This document shows positions 23,260 to 35,399 of a stretch of 64,000 nt of DNA, piece after piece. The notes under the pieces were generated by a model. That model searched no databases. It had not been told where the DNA came from and saw nothing but the letters and a program-made list of their open reading frames with translations. Every line of letters starts with the position of its first letter. The stretch's first letter is position 1. Made by a program: the position numbers and the translations under genes. This DNA is from Owenia fusiformis (lineage: Eukaryota > Annelida > Polychaeta > Sabellida > Oweniidae), in assembly GCA_903813345.2 (NCBI GenBank), contig CAIIXF020000025.1:62001-126000 (forward strand). Reading direction: 5' to 3'.

Positions 23260-25340
23260 CTGATGGATGTACATACAGTACATTAAAGATAACACAAGGG
23301 GGGGAATAACAATGGACAAATACTTGGGTATTCTTTGGCCCATCCCTTCCACAAGGGCAACATTCTTAAAACAATTGCCTCCCTTAGTAGTACAAAAAAA
23401 CTTATTAATTATTTGTGTAAAGCAAATATTAAATAGAATTGCGTAATTCCCTTAACTCTTACTGATACATACAGGATGGCACCTCTTACACTTTATATAA
23501 AAATTGTGTTGCCATCCCAATTCAAATGTACCAAATTATTACACAAATATTCCAGATGTGGCTCAAATTTCTTCTGGAACCAACCATCATGTTGCTAAAG
23601 TGTTATACTATCCCCACATACAAGGTTGGGTAATAGTTAGCTATTGAGACAACTTTATTATACGTTGTAACATCTGGTAAACAATACTGAGCAAATTCCA
23701 TTACAGTAGGATTTAGCACTGAAAGTTACTATGTTTGTTACTTTCAAATTGAATCAGGATAACAGAACAATAGTAGTAACTATAAAAAATAAATAAACTT
23801 ACCAAACAATCTAGTTGAAAGTATTTGCAGTTATTTGCAGTAATATCCCGTTTACATAAGTAACCTGTACAGCATGTATTTGTATAGACAGTTGATCAAA
23901 CTGACGATATCTGATAGTGGGCTACTCCCTTCAGCCTCTGCCAAAACAGAAGCTCGAATCCTATCGGCTCACATAAAATACATTATGTTTCAAGGCAAGC
24001 TAAAACATATTTCACCTTTGTGTCAGATTTTAATCGGGTACTGCATTCCTGATGAGAGGGCTCTAATGATTAAATGAGAAAGTATTTAAAATTTAAAAGT
24101 TATCATTGTCCTCCATTGTCCTGGGTTATGTAGAAGCAGTACTGAACCTGGAAGATAGCATATTGCAAGAATCAATAAAAACAATTCAATAATGACCAAT
24201 GAAATATTATAATCTCGATCCATAGCATCACGTCCGGTGATCGTACAAAAATGATGGAGGATGGATTAGGCGATTTCTGCAAAAAAACTCAACAAATTAG
24301 GGAGATTTATTTTTTCAAGAGAAATTTACAACTGAATTGCCAAATGCAGTCAGAACGCATTTGTAGTATGACTGTCTGTGAATAAAGGCTCTCTGAAAAC
24401 TCTGTAATAATGACATAATCTCAAGTGCCATAATTTTTGGTTTAACTATAGGCCCAGATCCTAGCTAGATTTGACAATCATATTTTTTACATTGTATGTT
24501 TTAGAATTTATACCATCCTGTGCTTTATGCTGCATTAGTAGTCATTGAGAACCCTCTTAACATCTCCCTTACATTTACTGATATTTCAAAAAAAAATTTT
24601 GTTGTGTGATATTTTATCAAGTAAAAACTCATGAACAGTGCATTCTGGTCAGTGGTTCCCCTAAGAGTAGATACTCTGAGATTAGATTAACATATACTGT
24701 ACAACTACTCTGACTGAGAGTTGTGATAATAATATTTATCAGAACACTTATAATTATAAGCCTCCTTGGACTTTTTCCTAAAGGTCATGCTTAAATGACA
24801 AGCACATATATTGTTCACATTACACAACATTTTTCAATTCTACTTAGTTAGAGTATGACAACATGTTTACAAATGATAGCAGAGTAATGGGTTGGTATTG
24901 AGATAAAAGACCACACTCATGTTGTTCAAATATGAATGTTTCCCTTTGCATGGAAAATACAAATCAATAGTCTAGTGATTTGTGCGTAGCATGCACTAAT
25001 AAGCTCCAATATTGGTAGAAAATATAATCTGTCTTGTTGCTGTCAACATGTACAATACAGCATGTATGCTACAAAAATAAAAACAAGCCTTATATATTGG
25101 CTGTGGAAATCATAACCGTGCCACTTATATAGAACTTTGACAGTGCATGCTAGACGTATATTTAATCTATTACCTTGATATTGTTCTGTAGTTGACCAAA
25201 TCAAGTTAGATGAATTTGAAATTGAACTGACATATCTCAGTATATTTATTTATAACATCAACGAAAATTGTGTGCTCCCATTGAGAAGTATAATCCTGCG
25301 CATGCACAGATGGACAATAACAAGTGTATTGGTGATGACT
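23260..25340. other. Long stretch without a recognised gene
   Basis: Only short, domain-free frames occur (for example 23874-24077 on the plus strand). I see no tandem repeat and no element ends. It may hold host intergenic or intronic DNA. Confidence 0.45.
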
Positions 25341-25345
25341 AAATA

Positions 25346-25848
25346 CTGTACGCCCGGTATTATTCATGAGCTTTAATTTCGCGAATTTTGCGAAAACACA
25401 GTTTCGCGGCTATTAAATTTCGCGAATTTTACTTGTACTAGTAATTGGAACTAAGACACTAGTATGTCATTTACGTTCATCATTTCACAGGACAGCAGTC
25501 CCTACCCATAATGCACTACTAGTATATTTAACAAGCCACTGAAATAATTTACTCAGACAAAGGGAAACGTCATCAATTGGCCACGAAAATAAAATGAGAC
25601 CTGGCATTGTTGGTAGTAGTTGGCCTGACTAGCCAACGTAAAATGGACATGTTGGTGGAAATCATCCAATTATCGCCCAATAACACTAGACGAAACGTTT
25701 TATACAAAACGAAATGCATCAGAGCCTCGGGTAAAAACAAATTCCCGGGGATTTAATTGGCAATTTCGCGACGATAATTTTTTGCGATTTTAACACCATC
25801 GCGAAAAGCGCGAAAGTTAATCGCACGTGAATAATACCGGGCGTACAG
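25346..25848. mobile_element. MITE of about 503 bp with CG-rich ends and TA target duplication
   Basis: The left end CTGTACGCCCGGTATTATTC is matched by the inverted right end GAATAATACCGGGCGTACAG, and TA lies on both sides (25344-25345 and 25849-25850). Sub-terminal DNA carries many 'tttcgcgaa' and 'ttcgcg' motifs on both flanks, continuing the palindrome loosely. It has no open frame. The TA duplication suggests a Tc1/mariner-type or similar partner. I recall this end sequence style from other marine invertebrate genomes, but cannot name the family. Confidence 0.8.
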
Positions 25849-25899
25849 TACATATAAGATTACATTTATTTTGCACGGGAAAGCTATGTTTTGATTAGC

Positions 25900-26880
25900 G
25901 ATTTTTAGCATTTATGATTGAAAATTCAGAAATTTTTTTACATATTCTTTTTTGAACAAGTGACTCTCTGATGTTTTGTGACGATACATTCTTAATAATA
26001 TTAATATTGTTAAAATACATTGTTTCATCAGTGTTTAATTCATCCAAATCCTGTTTTATGCAAGCTTTCAGCATATTATATTGAAGTATAGTTTGACCGG
26101 TTTTTCCAATTCCTCATAAGTACAAAGTCTACCATTTTTGACAATATCATTCATGAATATTAATCCTCTCTTTATCCAATTATAAAAAACCAAATGGTGG
26201 CTCTCAACATTTTTCTCTTCTAATTGTTTCCTTATTTGTTAAATTGTAAATGCTTGTATACAATATTATGGTAAGCAATGAAATATTTTTGAACTTTGCC
26301 TGAACAGTAATGAAAACTGGCCCTGCTGTGAAAAATAATATATCAGCATAATCATTATATAACACAACATCTAAAAGCATCTTGAATATACAAGTATTGT
26401 TATGTTACATTGCTAATCAGTAATGATGCATGATTTTTTTGTATCTTTATATTATACTAAGAAGTTGGGACAGCTGCATTCAACATTTTCAATAGAGTAT
26501 TTAGTTATTAGGTATAGTAGGCCTCTAGTTATAGTATCACATATCTCACTAAGTAGTTCATTGGTGTACCTTGTATATAATTCCATTAACTAAACGCTTC
26601 CTTGGTGTACACTTTTCCCCACCGAAAACAGTTCTGAAATATTTGCATTTTAATTTAGGAACTGAGATATTGCTTGGGAAATATTTTAATGTAACTCTAA
26701 CCCTTGAATCTATGTTTACATTTAATTTAGTAATTCATCTATAACTGTCATAACACTTTCTTAGCATTCTCCATAGTTTGCCATTTATTCCTTGTTTATT
26801 CCTTTTTATGATACAACACAACAAGCTAACTTTTCATGCTCTACAGCTTTAATTAAAATATTCTCATATCAAAAGCAGAG
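25900..26880 (-). mobile_element. Possible L1-like LINE scrap
   Basis: Minus-strand frames around 26050-26330 give pieces such as GIGKTGQTILQYNMLKACIK and KERINIH, separated by stops. Their order and composition recall the linker region of L1-type ORF2. No motif is diagnostic, so this is a weak call. The rest of the stretch shows nothing I recognise. Confidence 0.25.
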
Positions 26881-26888
26881 TAGTGGTG

Positions 26889-27143
26889 TCAGACTTTAAT
26901 TTTAGAAAGGTTGTACTTTTTATCCATCTTTTCATAAATTTTATGGCCCAAGTCATTCAATATTTTATGTACACTTTCAATTCCCTGTTCACCTTGAAGA
27001 CCCATCCCACAATTGTATCTTTCTATCCATTCCGATATGTGATCTTCAATGAAATGTTGTTTCAAGGTGATATTTGTTCTTTTAAAGTAGTGTCTATATG
27101 CTTCCATGTAGCTGTCAAGTTTTACTTGAATTATTGGTAACTC
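26889..27143 (-). pseudogene. DDE transposase relic, C-terminal block (locus 1)
   Basis: The minus strand reads ELPIIQVKLDSYMEAYRHYF, then LKQHFIEDHISEWIERYN and GMGLQGEQGIESVH. The pattern of H-x3-EDH, about 20 residues, then G-EQG-x-ES-x-H is one I recall from a transposase-like family in cnidarians and molluscs. A histidine pair before a catalytic glutamate is a known feature of RAG1/Transib and related DDE superfamilies. The glutamate in GEQG or in ES is the candidate third acidic residue. A MITE directly abuts the upstream end and splits this block from its N-terminal parts at 27840-28417. Confidence 0.65.
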
Positions 27144-27706
27144 ACCCTATGCTTAGTGAGCGGACCTAATTTCAAGGGTGATGGTAAAGACGAGACATGG
27201 CGCCCAAACCTGGCCTGTAACTAGGTGCACTGATGCTTTCTTCGCAAATTACATCGCCATTGCTCGTCATCGAAATTCTGATCGCCGAATAGACACTCTA
27301 TAGTAAACATTCATTTTGTATTAGATGTACATAACTAGAGACCGCCTTATTTCGCATATATGAAAAAATAAAACATATCCAGGTACATATATCTTTATAT
27401 GTGACATCGATCAGGAATTATTGACATATTGACAATATTAGGTTGTAATTTCTTGCGGTAAATTCAAATTGTATCTTTAAACGACTGTTTCATCTTAACT
27501 ATTCGTTTTATTGGATGTAAAACAAACGGTATGCATAGTTTAACATCTTTCACTTCTAAAACAGCATAAAATATCACAATATTATCACCTTATGCTGCAA
27601 TAATACGACTTCAAAGATTATGGTACTAACATTCTTTGGTTTTTGGGCGCCCTGCCTCGTCTTTACCATCACCCTTGAAATTAGCTCCGCTCACTAAGCA
27701 TAGGGT
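27144..27706. mobile_element. hAT-like MITE of about 563 bp inserted in transposase locus 1
   Basis: The left end ACCCTATGCTTAGTGAGCGG is mirrored at the right by CCGCTCACTAAGCATAGGGT. The inverted repeat continues for about 55 bp ('atttcaagggtgatggtaaa' and its inverse). The flanks are GGTAACTC on the left and GGTAACTA on the right, an imperfect 8-bp target duplication that would suit hAT elements. No coding sequence. Both flanking sequences are transposase relic, so this insertion is younger than the relic. Confidence 0.8.
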
Positions 27707-27839
27707 GGTAACTACTCAGTCTCAATTTCTTTGTTGTGAGAATTGCGTTGTGAACAATTGACAGTTCTTTATTTATATCCTTGAAAATATTACTTATATG
27801 ATGTGCTGCTGTTATACTAATTTATTTTCATTTTTAGTC

Positions 27840-27965
27840 CTTTTGAGATTAATATAGCCTGAACCACTGCGTTACAAAGATCATTTCCATGATTTTCCAT
27901 GGTATGGTGGCCTTTGTATGTAATGTTTTTTTAAAACTTGGTTAAGTGTGGCAGCTACAGTTCCA
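27840..27965 (-). pseudogene. DDE transposase relic, middle block (locus 1)
   Basis: The minus strand reads SGTVAATLNQVLKKHYIQRP then PYHGKSW. I recall an R-x-x-YHG-x-S-(F/W) block in the same transposase-like family, lying between the C-x-x-C part and the GEQG part. Its position here, between the block at 28190 and that at 26889, fits that order. Stops follow, and the family call rests mainly on this context. Confidence 0.5.
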
Positions 27966-28189
27966 GATTCTAAGTGAAGTTGATTTTTTTTTGTTTTTCT
28001 GTCTTCGATTCCTTTTTAATCATTTTCCCTCTTTGTTTATTTGGAATATTTTCAAGCTCTTTTTTCAATTTGGAAATTTTCTGAAGTTGAGTTATACATC
28101 TTATAGTTGAACATATATAATATATATAACTCTCAATTTTAGTATCTGAGTAATATGTAAATTGAACATGGTTTGGGATTCGCATGAAT

Positions 28190-28417
28190 TTATAATAATT
28201 TGTTGACGGGTGACTGGGTCATTGGTGTACCCCATGTTTCTTCAGAAAAATTGTGATCACTTAAGAATGCAGCGAATATTAAAGTGTTCTTTGGGACATT
28301 TGGATTTCTTGAGTTCAATATTTGGTAATAAATTTTATTTAAAGATCCACTTCTCTGATCTGCTCCAATTTTGATCCAAATCGTGTCATTGGAGATAACA
28401 TGGGATTGCTCTATCAT
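28190..28417 (-). pseudogene. DDE transposase relic, first acidic region (locus 1)
   Basis: The minus strand reads NDTIWIKIGADQRSGSLNKI, then QILNSRNPNVPKNTLIFAAF. It aligns by eye with locus 2 (EEIWIKARTNSGKGSFKVTA, then QVCNFKNPNAKSNTIAVAI at 57240-57540). The aspartate in GADQ takes the place of the family's usual first acidic residue. Locus 2 has asparagine there. The second acidic region with CC-x-x-C is not found in locus 1. Confidence 0.6.
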
Positions 28418-28458
28418 ATTAATTTTTTTTCATTTTTTATTATTATTAAGGTGTGATT

Positions 28459-28645
28459 TTACATGTATTTTGAATTGTTAATATACATCATTTTTTGAAG
28501 CTTAATCTTCCTTGTCTCAATAAGATTCCCACACTTTTCAAAAATGTGGTTTTGGCCTATTTTACATTGTGAAATTTTCCAATTTTCCTTCTCCATACAG
28601 AAGTCCAAATTCTCTCCTTTTTTCACAACAACCATCATTCTGAAA
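28459..28645 (-). pseudogene. Exon-like frame upstream of transposase locus 1
   Basis: The minus strand reads MMVVVKKGENLDFCMEKENW, then ISQCKIGQNHIFEKCGNLIE, preceded by an acceptor-like run ending 'ttttttcag'. It lies on the same strand just upstream of the first acidic region, so it may be an upstream exon of the transposase relic. I do not recognise the domain. Confidence 0.35.
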
Positions 28646-28780
28646 AAAATAATGCATACATGAAATAGTAATACAAAACAACAAGACCCAAGGTAAACAA
28701 TATTGTACCTAAACAAAGCAGTATTTGCTTGTTGATCTAGAAAGCAAGATGGCCTCCAAAATGTTCATTAGCTCTAGAAT

Positions 28781-28969
28781 TTAAATATCTACTGCATTTT
28801 GCACCTTATGATACTGTACTGTTGCTAGCTCAGGGTCAATGTCTTCATTTGTAGAAATACCTTTAGGGGCTTTTCTTGGCATCTTTTTTGGTACCAAGCC
28901 TTTTAGGGAAACTACCAAATCAGCAGAATTGACTGAAGATGGACCAATAAGCTTGATGAAATCCTTCAT
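28781..28969 (-). pseudogene. Exon-like frame, unknown
   Basis: A 62-residue minus-strand frame, MKDFIKLIGPSSVNSADLVV through KGLVPKKMPRKAPKGI to an acidic end. No family recognised. The strand and position suggest it may belong to the same decayed gene as 28190-28645, but nothing proves it. Confidence 0.25.
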
Positions 28970-28999
28970 AATTTTTTTTCTTTTATATTTCTTTGTCTT

Positions 29000-29790
29000 G
29001 CATTAAAGCTGATTTAAGATTTCAATGTTCCCCTGGCAACAAACCTTCATAAGGTATTCTAAAACCTTTTGGAAAAGCTTCTCTCATCACATTTTTGCCC
29101 TTTGTTAAATGTTCATCAATGTTCCTCTGAAATATAAGGTACTAACTTCCTTGATTTTTTCATTGGATTGTTTGTTGTCTTTGTCCATCCCCTAGGGTTT
29201 CTTTACTTGTTTATCTTCTTTTTGATATGTTAAATACTACCTCATATTGTTTGGAAGAAATATTTGTCTCCCATTCTTAACTACTAACTCCATTACTCAT
29301 CTCCATGGCCCATGGTTCCAAATGTTGTGTTGGAAAGAAATGTTACTATTTGAAAACTCAAGCTATCAAAATAAAAATTGCTGTAGTTATCTGTTTTCCT
29401 TTATATTCTGTTTTTAAATTGGTCCTTAACCATTTTAAACTGTCAGTATAGCCAGGAATAACCTTTGAATAGGAATTACTATTGTTCCTGTTGTGTAACT
29501 TTGACCCGTGATTTGAACACTTTATCCTTGACTATTTGTTATTTAATTTAGCACACATAAACTAGAGGAAATTTTCGACATTGGAAATTTTTTGTTTTTA
29601 TTTTACTTCAATAACAATAAAATTACAAGTAATCGAATCAAGGGTGTCATTAATGGGTTTTCACCAAATTGATGCCATAGAATCATTCTATTAATTGTTC
29701 ATTTAAACAATTTTATTGACTTTTATCTCATTATCTTATCAATATTCATCTTATCGAATTTCATCTCAAGTGGTCCTGTATTTATGGTAC
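29000..29790. other. No gene recognised
   Basis: AT-rich sequence. The short frames are not supported by motif or repetition. Confidence 0.45.
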
Positions 29791-29893
29791 TTATGAATAG
29801 TTTATTACAAATCCTACATTTGGATATTGTATACTTGTCCTAGATCTATACTGTCTGATTGTAATTGTCTGGCTAAGGTAAAGGTAATATGAT

Positions 29894-30079
29894 TTACTGT
29901 TCCTTCGGCCAGTTGAAAATGTTATGGGCTGATCTTTTTCTTTTCGGTAATACTGTCTTGGCGACTTTACTGCCATGTGTCCACTTGTAGAATTCTCTTC
30001 CAGTTGCTCTTTTAAAATGAAAGGCTTCGTACATTGAAGGATCCTGCATCTCAGCTAACGCATGTTTTAAGGCCATCAC
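29894..30079 (-). pseudogene. Fragment of an unknown gene or element
   Basis: The minus strand reads LKHALAEMQDPSMYEAFHFK, then GREFYKWTHGSKVAKTVLPK. The composition (aromatic residues, GREFYKW, HGSK) looks like a real protein fragment and not chance, but I cannot place the family. It could be a transposon protein, given the surroundings. No repeat copy is present in the window. Confidence 0.35.
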
Positions 30080-30084
30080 ACATG

Positions 30085-32515
30085 ATCCTCAAAGTTGTGT
30101 GGTCCAACTACCCCATGCCCATACTCATCTCTTGGATTTCCTGGCAGTTTCCACCTAAATACTCTTTGTTGAACACTATTTTTAAATACTTCTACTAATA
30201 TGTTTTATTTACTTAAATTAGCCAGACCACTTGCAAATCCTTTCCTTTCTGTACTCAGAAGACTCTAATGAACTTAACTCTATACAAGTAAATGTATAAA
30301 ATACTAGTCGAAATAGCATACACAACTTATACTAATGTGGTAAGCGTGATAAAAAGTGATGCAATGACTAGTCTTTTATTGTTTGTGTTAATCATCAAGC
30401 AAACACAAAAATAATCAATTTGATGGGATAATAAGGAAAGTGCAAGCTAACCCACTCCCACAGTGCAATAGGTAAATTTTAGGAGAGGATGCAGGCGAAG
30501 GTTCACACAAAACCACACATTAATACAATGAATATGATTAAGATTAGATCTAATGATTTTATTATAACATAATAAATATGGTGATTAAATAATGTCATGC
30601 AATATGATTTATAAATATAGCAAATTAACATAAAGATTAAAAGTGATAATTAAGTATATGTATGTCAATATACAATAGTACATGTATGCATAGAAATGTA
30701 GGAAATGTTTAGATCAGATCTGTAATAATTCAAAATTATCTAAATCTGTTATTCATGTAACTTGTAAGTTAAACATTCAGAATCACAACATAAATTATGT
30801 CATGCGAAATGCGACCTAAAAACAGTTCTGTTTGATGAATCTAAGATATGAATTATTTTTTGTTATTTGGCCTGGAAGTAGTTAAACCAGAAAACATATG
30901 AATAAACAGATAAGGCCCATGTTGATAAATTGTCTTCCACAAAGTTCAGACTTTCAGACGCCAAAGAATTCAACCTTTGACCCCAAATTGCTTCTGACTG
31001 ATCCAGAAAAGAATGTGTAAAAATATGTTGAGAAATTGTCTTAATATTCAACCTCCCTTTAAATTGTACTATGATATTTCTAATGATTCGATATAGTAAG
31101 AATATTGGTAAATTAATAAATGGATGCGTTGGTAAACATTCAGTCATGTGACATCAACAAAAGCCCTCTGCTTTTAGAAATGGCGCTAAAATATTTGATT
31201 CGTTACTCAAACTTGATATAATCATTTATTCCCACTATGGGGCCTTTATACTTCGTGTGAAAGTATATTTGCAATTCATGGACTTCTAAAACCAAAACAA
31301 TTGATACGACAATGTCGATACAATGTCATCAAAACAATCAGAAGTTTCAAACTCCTCTATCAGTCCAATTCATTCAGTAATCTAGCTTTAATCTCTTAAA
31401 GATTTCTTCTAGATCTAGTATTCAATCTATCATACCTATTTAGAACATGAATGAAGCTCAAATCTTACTCACCCACATAATCTACTGATCTACTTTTGCT
31501 GAATGTTATCTTGTTCAAGATCTCGATGGCTTTGGAAATCAACTACTCCTTCCTCAAAATAGCCTCGCTTTAAATAGGGAATTTCTTACAGGGATTCCCC
31601 AAACATCATATTCCAAATTTAGAAGATTCGTCATATAATAGGAAACGTTTGCATCTTTCTCCTCTCTGTTTACCAACATTGTTAATGTTTATCAACAATC
31701 GATGACTCAAAGGTATTCGTAAAAGCATAATATTTGGTGTAATCGAAGGTAAGTGAAAATATGGTTATTTTGATTTGACTTCCGGGTTATCTGAGATGAC
31801 GGTATGTTACAAATGTACTGTACAGTTGTAACGTTATAGTCATTCAAACAATGTAGCAATTTGGTAAAACACTGGTAACTGTGCATTTTGAACTTATACT
31901 GCCATTTGACCATTATTAATCATATGGCTTAATAAAAAATTCTAATGTTGGAAATCTTCTCTAGTTTATCTGTGGTAAAATTAATAACAAATAGTTAAGG
32001 ATAGAGTGTTCAAATCATGGGTCAAAGTTATTATCAAAAACTTGTGTGGGATACTACATAATAAGAACGGAATGTACTAAAAACCCTTCGACCCTGCGAC
32101 CTACGACTTACAGCGTGTCAAGAATTTTTGAAACATATTTTTATAAAAACCCTTCGACCTTCTATTTTCTATCTTTCTTTCTGTCCGATCAACAATAAGA
32201 ACAGTTATACAAGAAATGTAAACGAAGTGAAAATATTCCCAAAAATTTTCCGAAAGGCATGTCATTTCCGGAAGTTATGATATGTTATATTACCGAACCT
32301 GGATGTAGACTACCGAGTTGATCTGTAACCACAACAGGCCTAATGTTCTGAAGTTATTTGACTTTTTGAGATACGCAAATTACATTCTGCTTTTGCATGT
32401 CAGTGAAATCTGCAAATAAGGAATGCTCTTGGGACTGGAGGAAAGTTTCCTTGTTCAGAGGTTTTCCTTATAGAGGGGTGCCACACTTTCAGCAAACTCA
32501 AACTTGCTGAATAAG
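30085..32515. other. Long stretch without a supportable gene
   Basis: Short frames only (for example 30863-31147 on the minus strand, unknown). No tandem structure or inverted ends were seen. Confidence 0.4.
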
Positions 32516-32519
32516 CATA

Positions 32520-32600
32520 TTTGTATATATATGAGTATTGATTGATTGTACTAATGCTAACTCCATACTTGGTTGCTACACCTTGCAGTGACATCTGACA
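32520..32600 (-). pseudogene. Possible helix-turn-helix scrap of a pogo/Tigger-like transposase
   Basis: The minus strand reads MSLQGVATKYGVSISTINQY. This resembles the psq-type helix-turn-helix 'SLR.VA..YGVS.STI' at the N-terminus of pogo/Tigger transposases and some host regulators. Downstream residues do not continue the match, so the call is weak. Confidence 0.3.
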
Positions 32601-32919
32601 TCAACCATTGGCTGAGGGTAAAGGAGTGTTCTCCCTATGTTGATTTTAGCTGCTGCTCCTGATGATGACTAGTTGATGTAATTATTGATATGATGTGTAG
32701 ATATGTTGCTAAGAACTGAATTTCAAGTTTCATCAACCCCATTTTACCCCATATATTAGGGTAATTAACAGTTGGTGGGATGTTATATCCTGTAAACAAT
32801 TGGCTTATCTTAATCTCAATCATATTAATCTAAGCTTTTTAGGATCAGGACTTAGGACTTTCACACCTCTGAAAAATAATGGAATATACAGTGTTACCAA
32901 TATTCCATATTCGCCATTT

Positions 32920-33470
32920 TCCAAGTTCGCCCAGTTTCAGAAATTGTTGATTTTGATGTCAAAAAGTCAAATTTTCTGTAAATACTAGACACTTTGTTGA
33001 AGTAGAACTCTCAAATAACTTGTAGTGGTTACTGTATATGCAACCTATGTTCTCTAAAGATTTCAAAGCTCTTGAAATTACAGTTTTTTTATGTTTACAC
33101 TAAAATTTGACAAAAAGTAGGATTTTGTCATTTTCAGGGAACCTTCTCATGTATAAAAGTCAACATTGGCTGCACAAATTAAAACTGCTATTCGTATTGA
33201 GTCATATTCACACTCATTTTATGCATATCCATAATGCCTTTTTGACCTTTCATCGCCATTTGGCCCAGTTTCTGAGAAATTGTCGATTTTGACCTCAAAA
33301 AGAAAATGCTGATTTTCACGTAAAAAAGTCAAATTTTCTGTAAATATTATACACTTTGTTGAAGTAGAACTTTCAAATAAATGGTAGTAGTTGCTGTATG
33401 TGCAATATATTTCATGAAGATTTCAAAGCTCTGTGGATTACAGTTTTTGACAAAAAGCAGGACTTAAGAG
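32920..33470. repeat. Direct duplication of a block of about 200 bp
   Basis: About 32935-33130 and 33265-33475 share 'gtcaaattttctgtaaata', 'cactttgttgaagtagaact', 'gatttcaaagctct' and 'gacaaaaagYagga', at an offset of about 345 bp. The copies are diverged. No coding capacity. Confidence 0.75.
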
Positions 33471-33878
33471 GAGTCATTTTCAGGAACTTATCGTCAATGG
33501 CAAGTTTTGTGATTGACAAGTTTCTCAAAGTTTGTCCCTATACTTGTTCATTATTTGCAATGAATTACATCATAACTAGTTTGAATCATTCCCTACATAT
33601 TGCTCAATATATGTAAGCATCAAATTTCTACTGTTATTGAGATATTTGATGTTAAAACCAGTAAAAATAAGTTTGACCAAATTTTGGGGAAAATCATCTA
33701 CAAGTTGCCATTATGTGGATTTAAATTGTGGTCACCTTAATGATAAAAAACCTACAGAGCCCTGAATAAGTAAAATGTTCAAAGTCAAAGGTCCTCAAAC
33801 TAGGTCTCAAACTGTGCTATCTAAGTTTATCAAAGTCCGAGACTACAAATCAAAAAAATCAATAATTTTCTTTGAAAA

Positions 33879-34238
33879 TCAGGATATGCATTCCTCTGAA
33901 GGTTCTACACTGTGTGAGCAGAGGACCGTGGGTCCTTTATTTCTTTTGGCTGCAGGTTTTTGACATTTTAGTATAAAATGTTCAAAAGTTTCATCCTTTT
34001 CATGACAAGCCTTGTATAGTCGCTTGTCGTGCCTGTCTTTTATGTCTTTCCATTTGCCTGAGATTGCACTTAGATTATCTCTTCCAGTTAGTAGGATTAT
34101 TATTGTCTTACATATGTGAATATATTGGCATTCTTGAAATGCAATTTTCCACCACACTATTGGTGTGCCAAAACATATAACATTTCTATAAAGGAAAGCG
34201 TAGTAATTAAACATACATTGTAATTTCCATTGTCGCAT
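33879..34238 (-). mobile_element. LINE ORF2 C-terminal fragment
   Basis: A 119-residue minus-strand frame contains ILLTGRDNLSAISGKW then ACHEKDETFEHFILKCQ. This is the C-terminal 'C..C...ET..HFL..C' zinc-like tail common in RTE/CR1/Jockey-type LINEs. The first cysteine pair is partly lost. A SINE copy on the same strand follows at 34357. Confidence 0.65.
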
Positions 34239-34356
34239 TACATATTCTCATGTATTATCCACACATATTAGAATTCGGTGATTCTGCGTCGCCGCAGAAA
34301 AACTGCTAAATTTTCAAAATGTTTGCAATATTTGATTTTTCACATGGAATTTCCCA

Positions 34357-34631
34357 GAAATGAATAAACACAAGGAGCACACACGTCTCGAACTGGCAAC
34401 CTCGTTGATACGGCACCCAATCGCCTAGCCTGAATTAGCTGGCGCTCAAACCCTCTTGGCCAACTCGACAACTCCATAAAAGGTTGTTTTGTTAGTCGAT
34501 CTGACTAGAGGCAGCTGATGTTAACGCTCGAACACATTAGAGGAAGCACAACTGACATTTCCTACCCTTTTTTTCCCTTTGACATTTGCGCATATATATT
34601 CCTACACATACGCACACTTCTCAACTGTCCT
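34357..34631 (-). mobile_element. tRNA-derived SINE, copy 1
   Basis: Read on the minus strand it has a tRNA-like head: 'gttgtcgagttggccaagag' (A-box-like), a long middle part, then 'ggttgccagttcgagac' (B-box-like). The gap between the boxes is longer than in most tRNAs, which suggests a type II tRNA (Ser or Leu class) ancestor. Two further copies lie at 39067-39309 and 39364-39459. Copies 1 and 2 both have a simple-sequence tract and then 'tctcaactgtcct' at the far end. It is not a functional tRNA. Confidence 0.7.
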
Positions 34632-34639
34632 GTTGGAGG

Positions 34640-35250
34640 TCCCATTTGGATTTCATTTTTTAGGATGTCTTTGAGGTTGTCCAGGTTTGTGTCTTAGTTT
34701 GGGTATCATTTAATATGGAGGAGGAGGCAGATGATACATTGCATGGACTCAGAAATGAAATATAAGAGGATCTATGATACTTGACATTTTGCAGCATGGA
34801 GGTCACTTAAGATACCCCTGAATCCGTAATTCAGTTTGTCTAATTGTCAGATTGTGTTGTGCAAACTTCCAGAATATTTTTGTTTGGTGTCTGCATACCC
34901 ATGCCCTTTTCAATTGTATGGAAAATGTAAGCAGCTTAACATTGCTTGGGATTTTTTGGATCAGCTTGGATAGGGCTGTCATTGTCACAAAATAGACAAT
35001 TAACGTTGAAGTCAAAGTTTTCAGCAACTAATAACCTTGTTTGTTTTGGTTGTGGTTCTTAATTTTTTAATATATGGAATGGAGATGTATATGTGCATAC
35101 CAATTCTTATGACATTTCAGACAATTTGCTATCTTGGTCCAAGTCCATTTGTAGTTTTTTGTGGATCCCATCATTGTTATCTTTACTGACCTTGATTATT
35201 GTTTAATGCTCTTAGAATAAACAGATATATTAGTTCTTGTCCTTTGTCTT
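34640..35250. other. No gene recognised
   Basis: A 74-residue minus-strand frame (34803-35027) has no motif I know. Nothing else is seen. Confidence 0.4.
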
Positions 35251-35399
35251 TACAGTTTATCGAAAAGAAACATTCATCCGCTTAAAAAGAAATAATGCTT
35301 CCAAAAGTGAGTGGAACCACTTTGACAAGAAACGATGTCTCACAGATGAGTTGACATTTCTTATTTTATTCTGTGCAAATTTATAATAAAACCAAATGT

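Noticed and set aside
26883-27140. 85-residue plus-strand open frame
   Set aside because: Antisense shadow of the GEQG transposase block.
34357-34631. Functional tRNA gene
   Set aside because: The boxes are present but the cloverleaf does not close and two further copies with tails exist, so this is a SINE.
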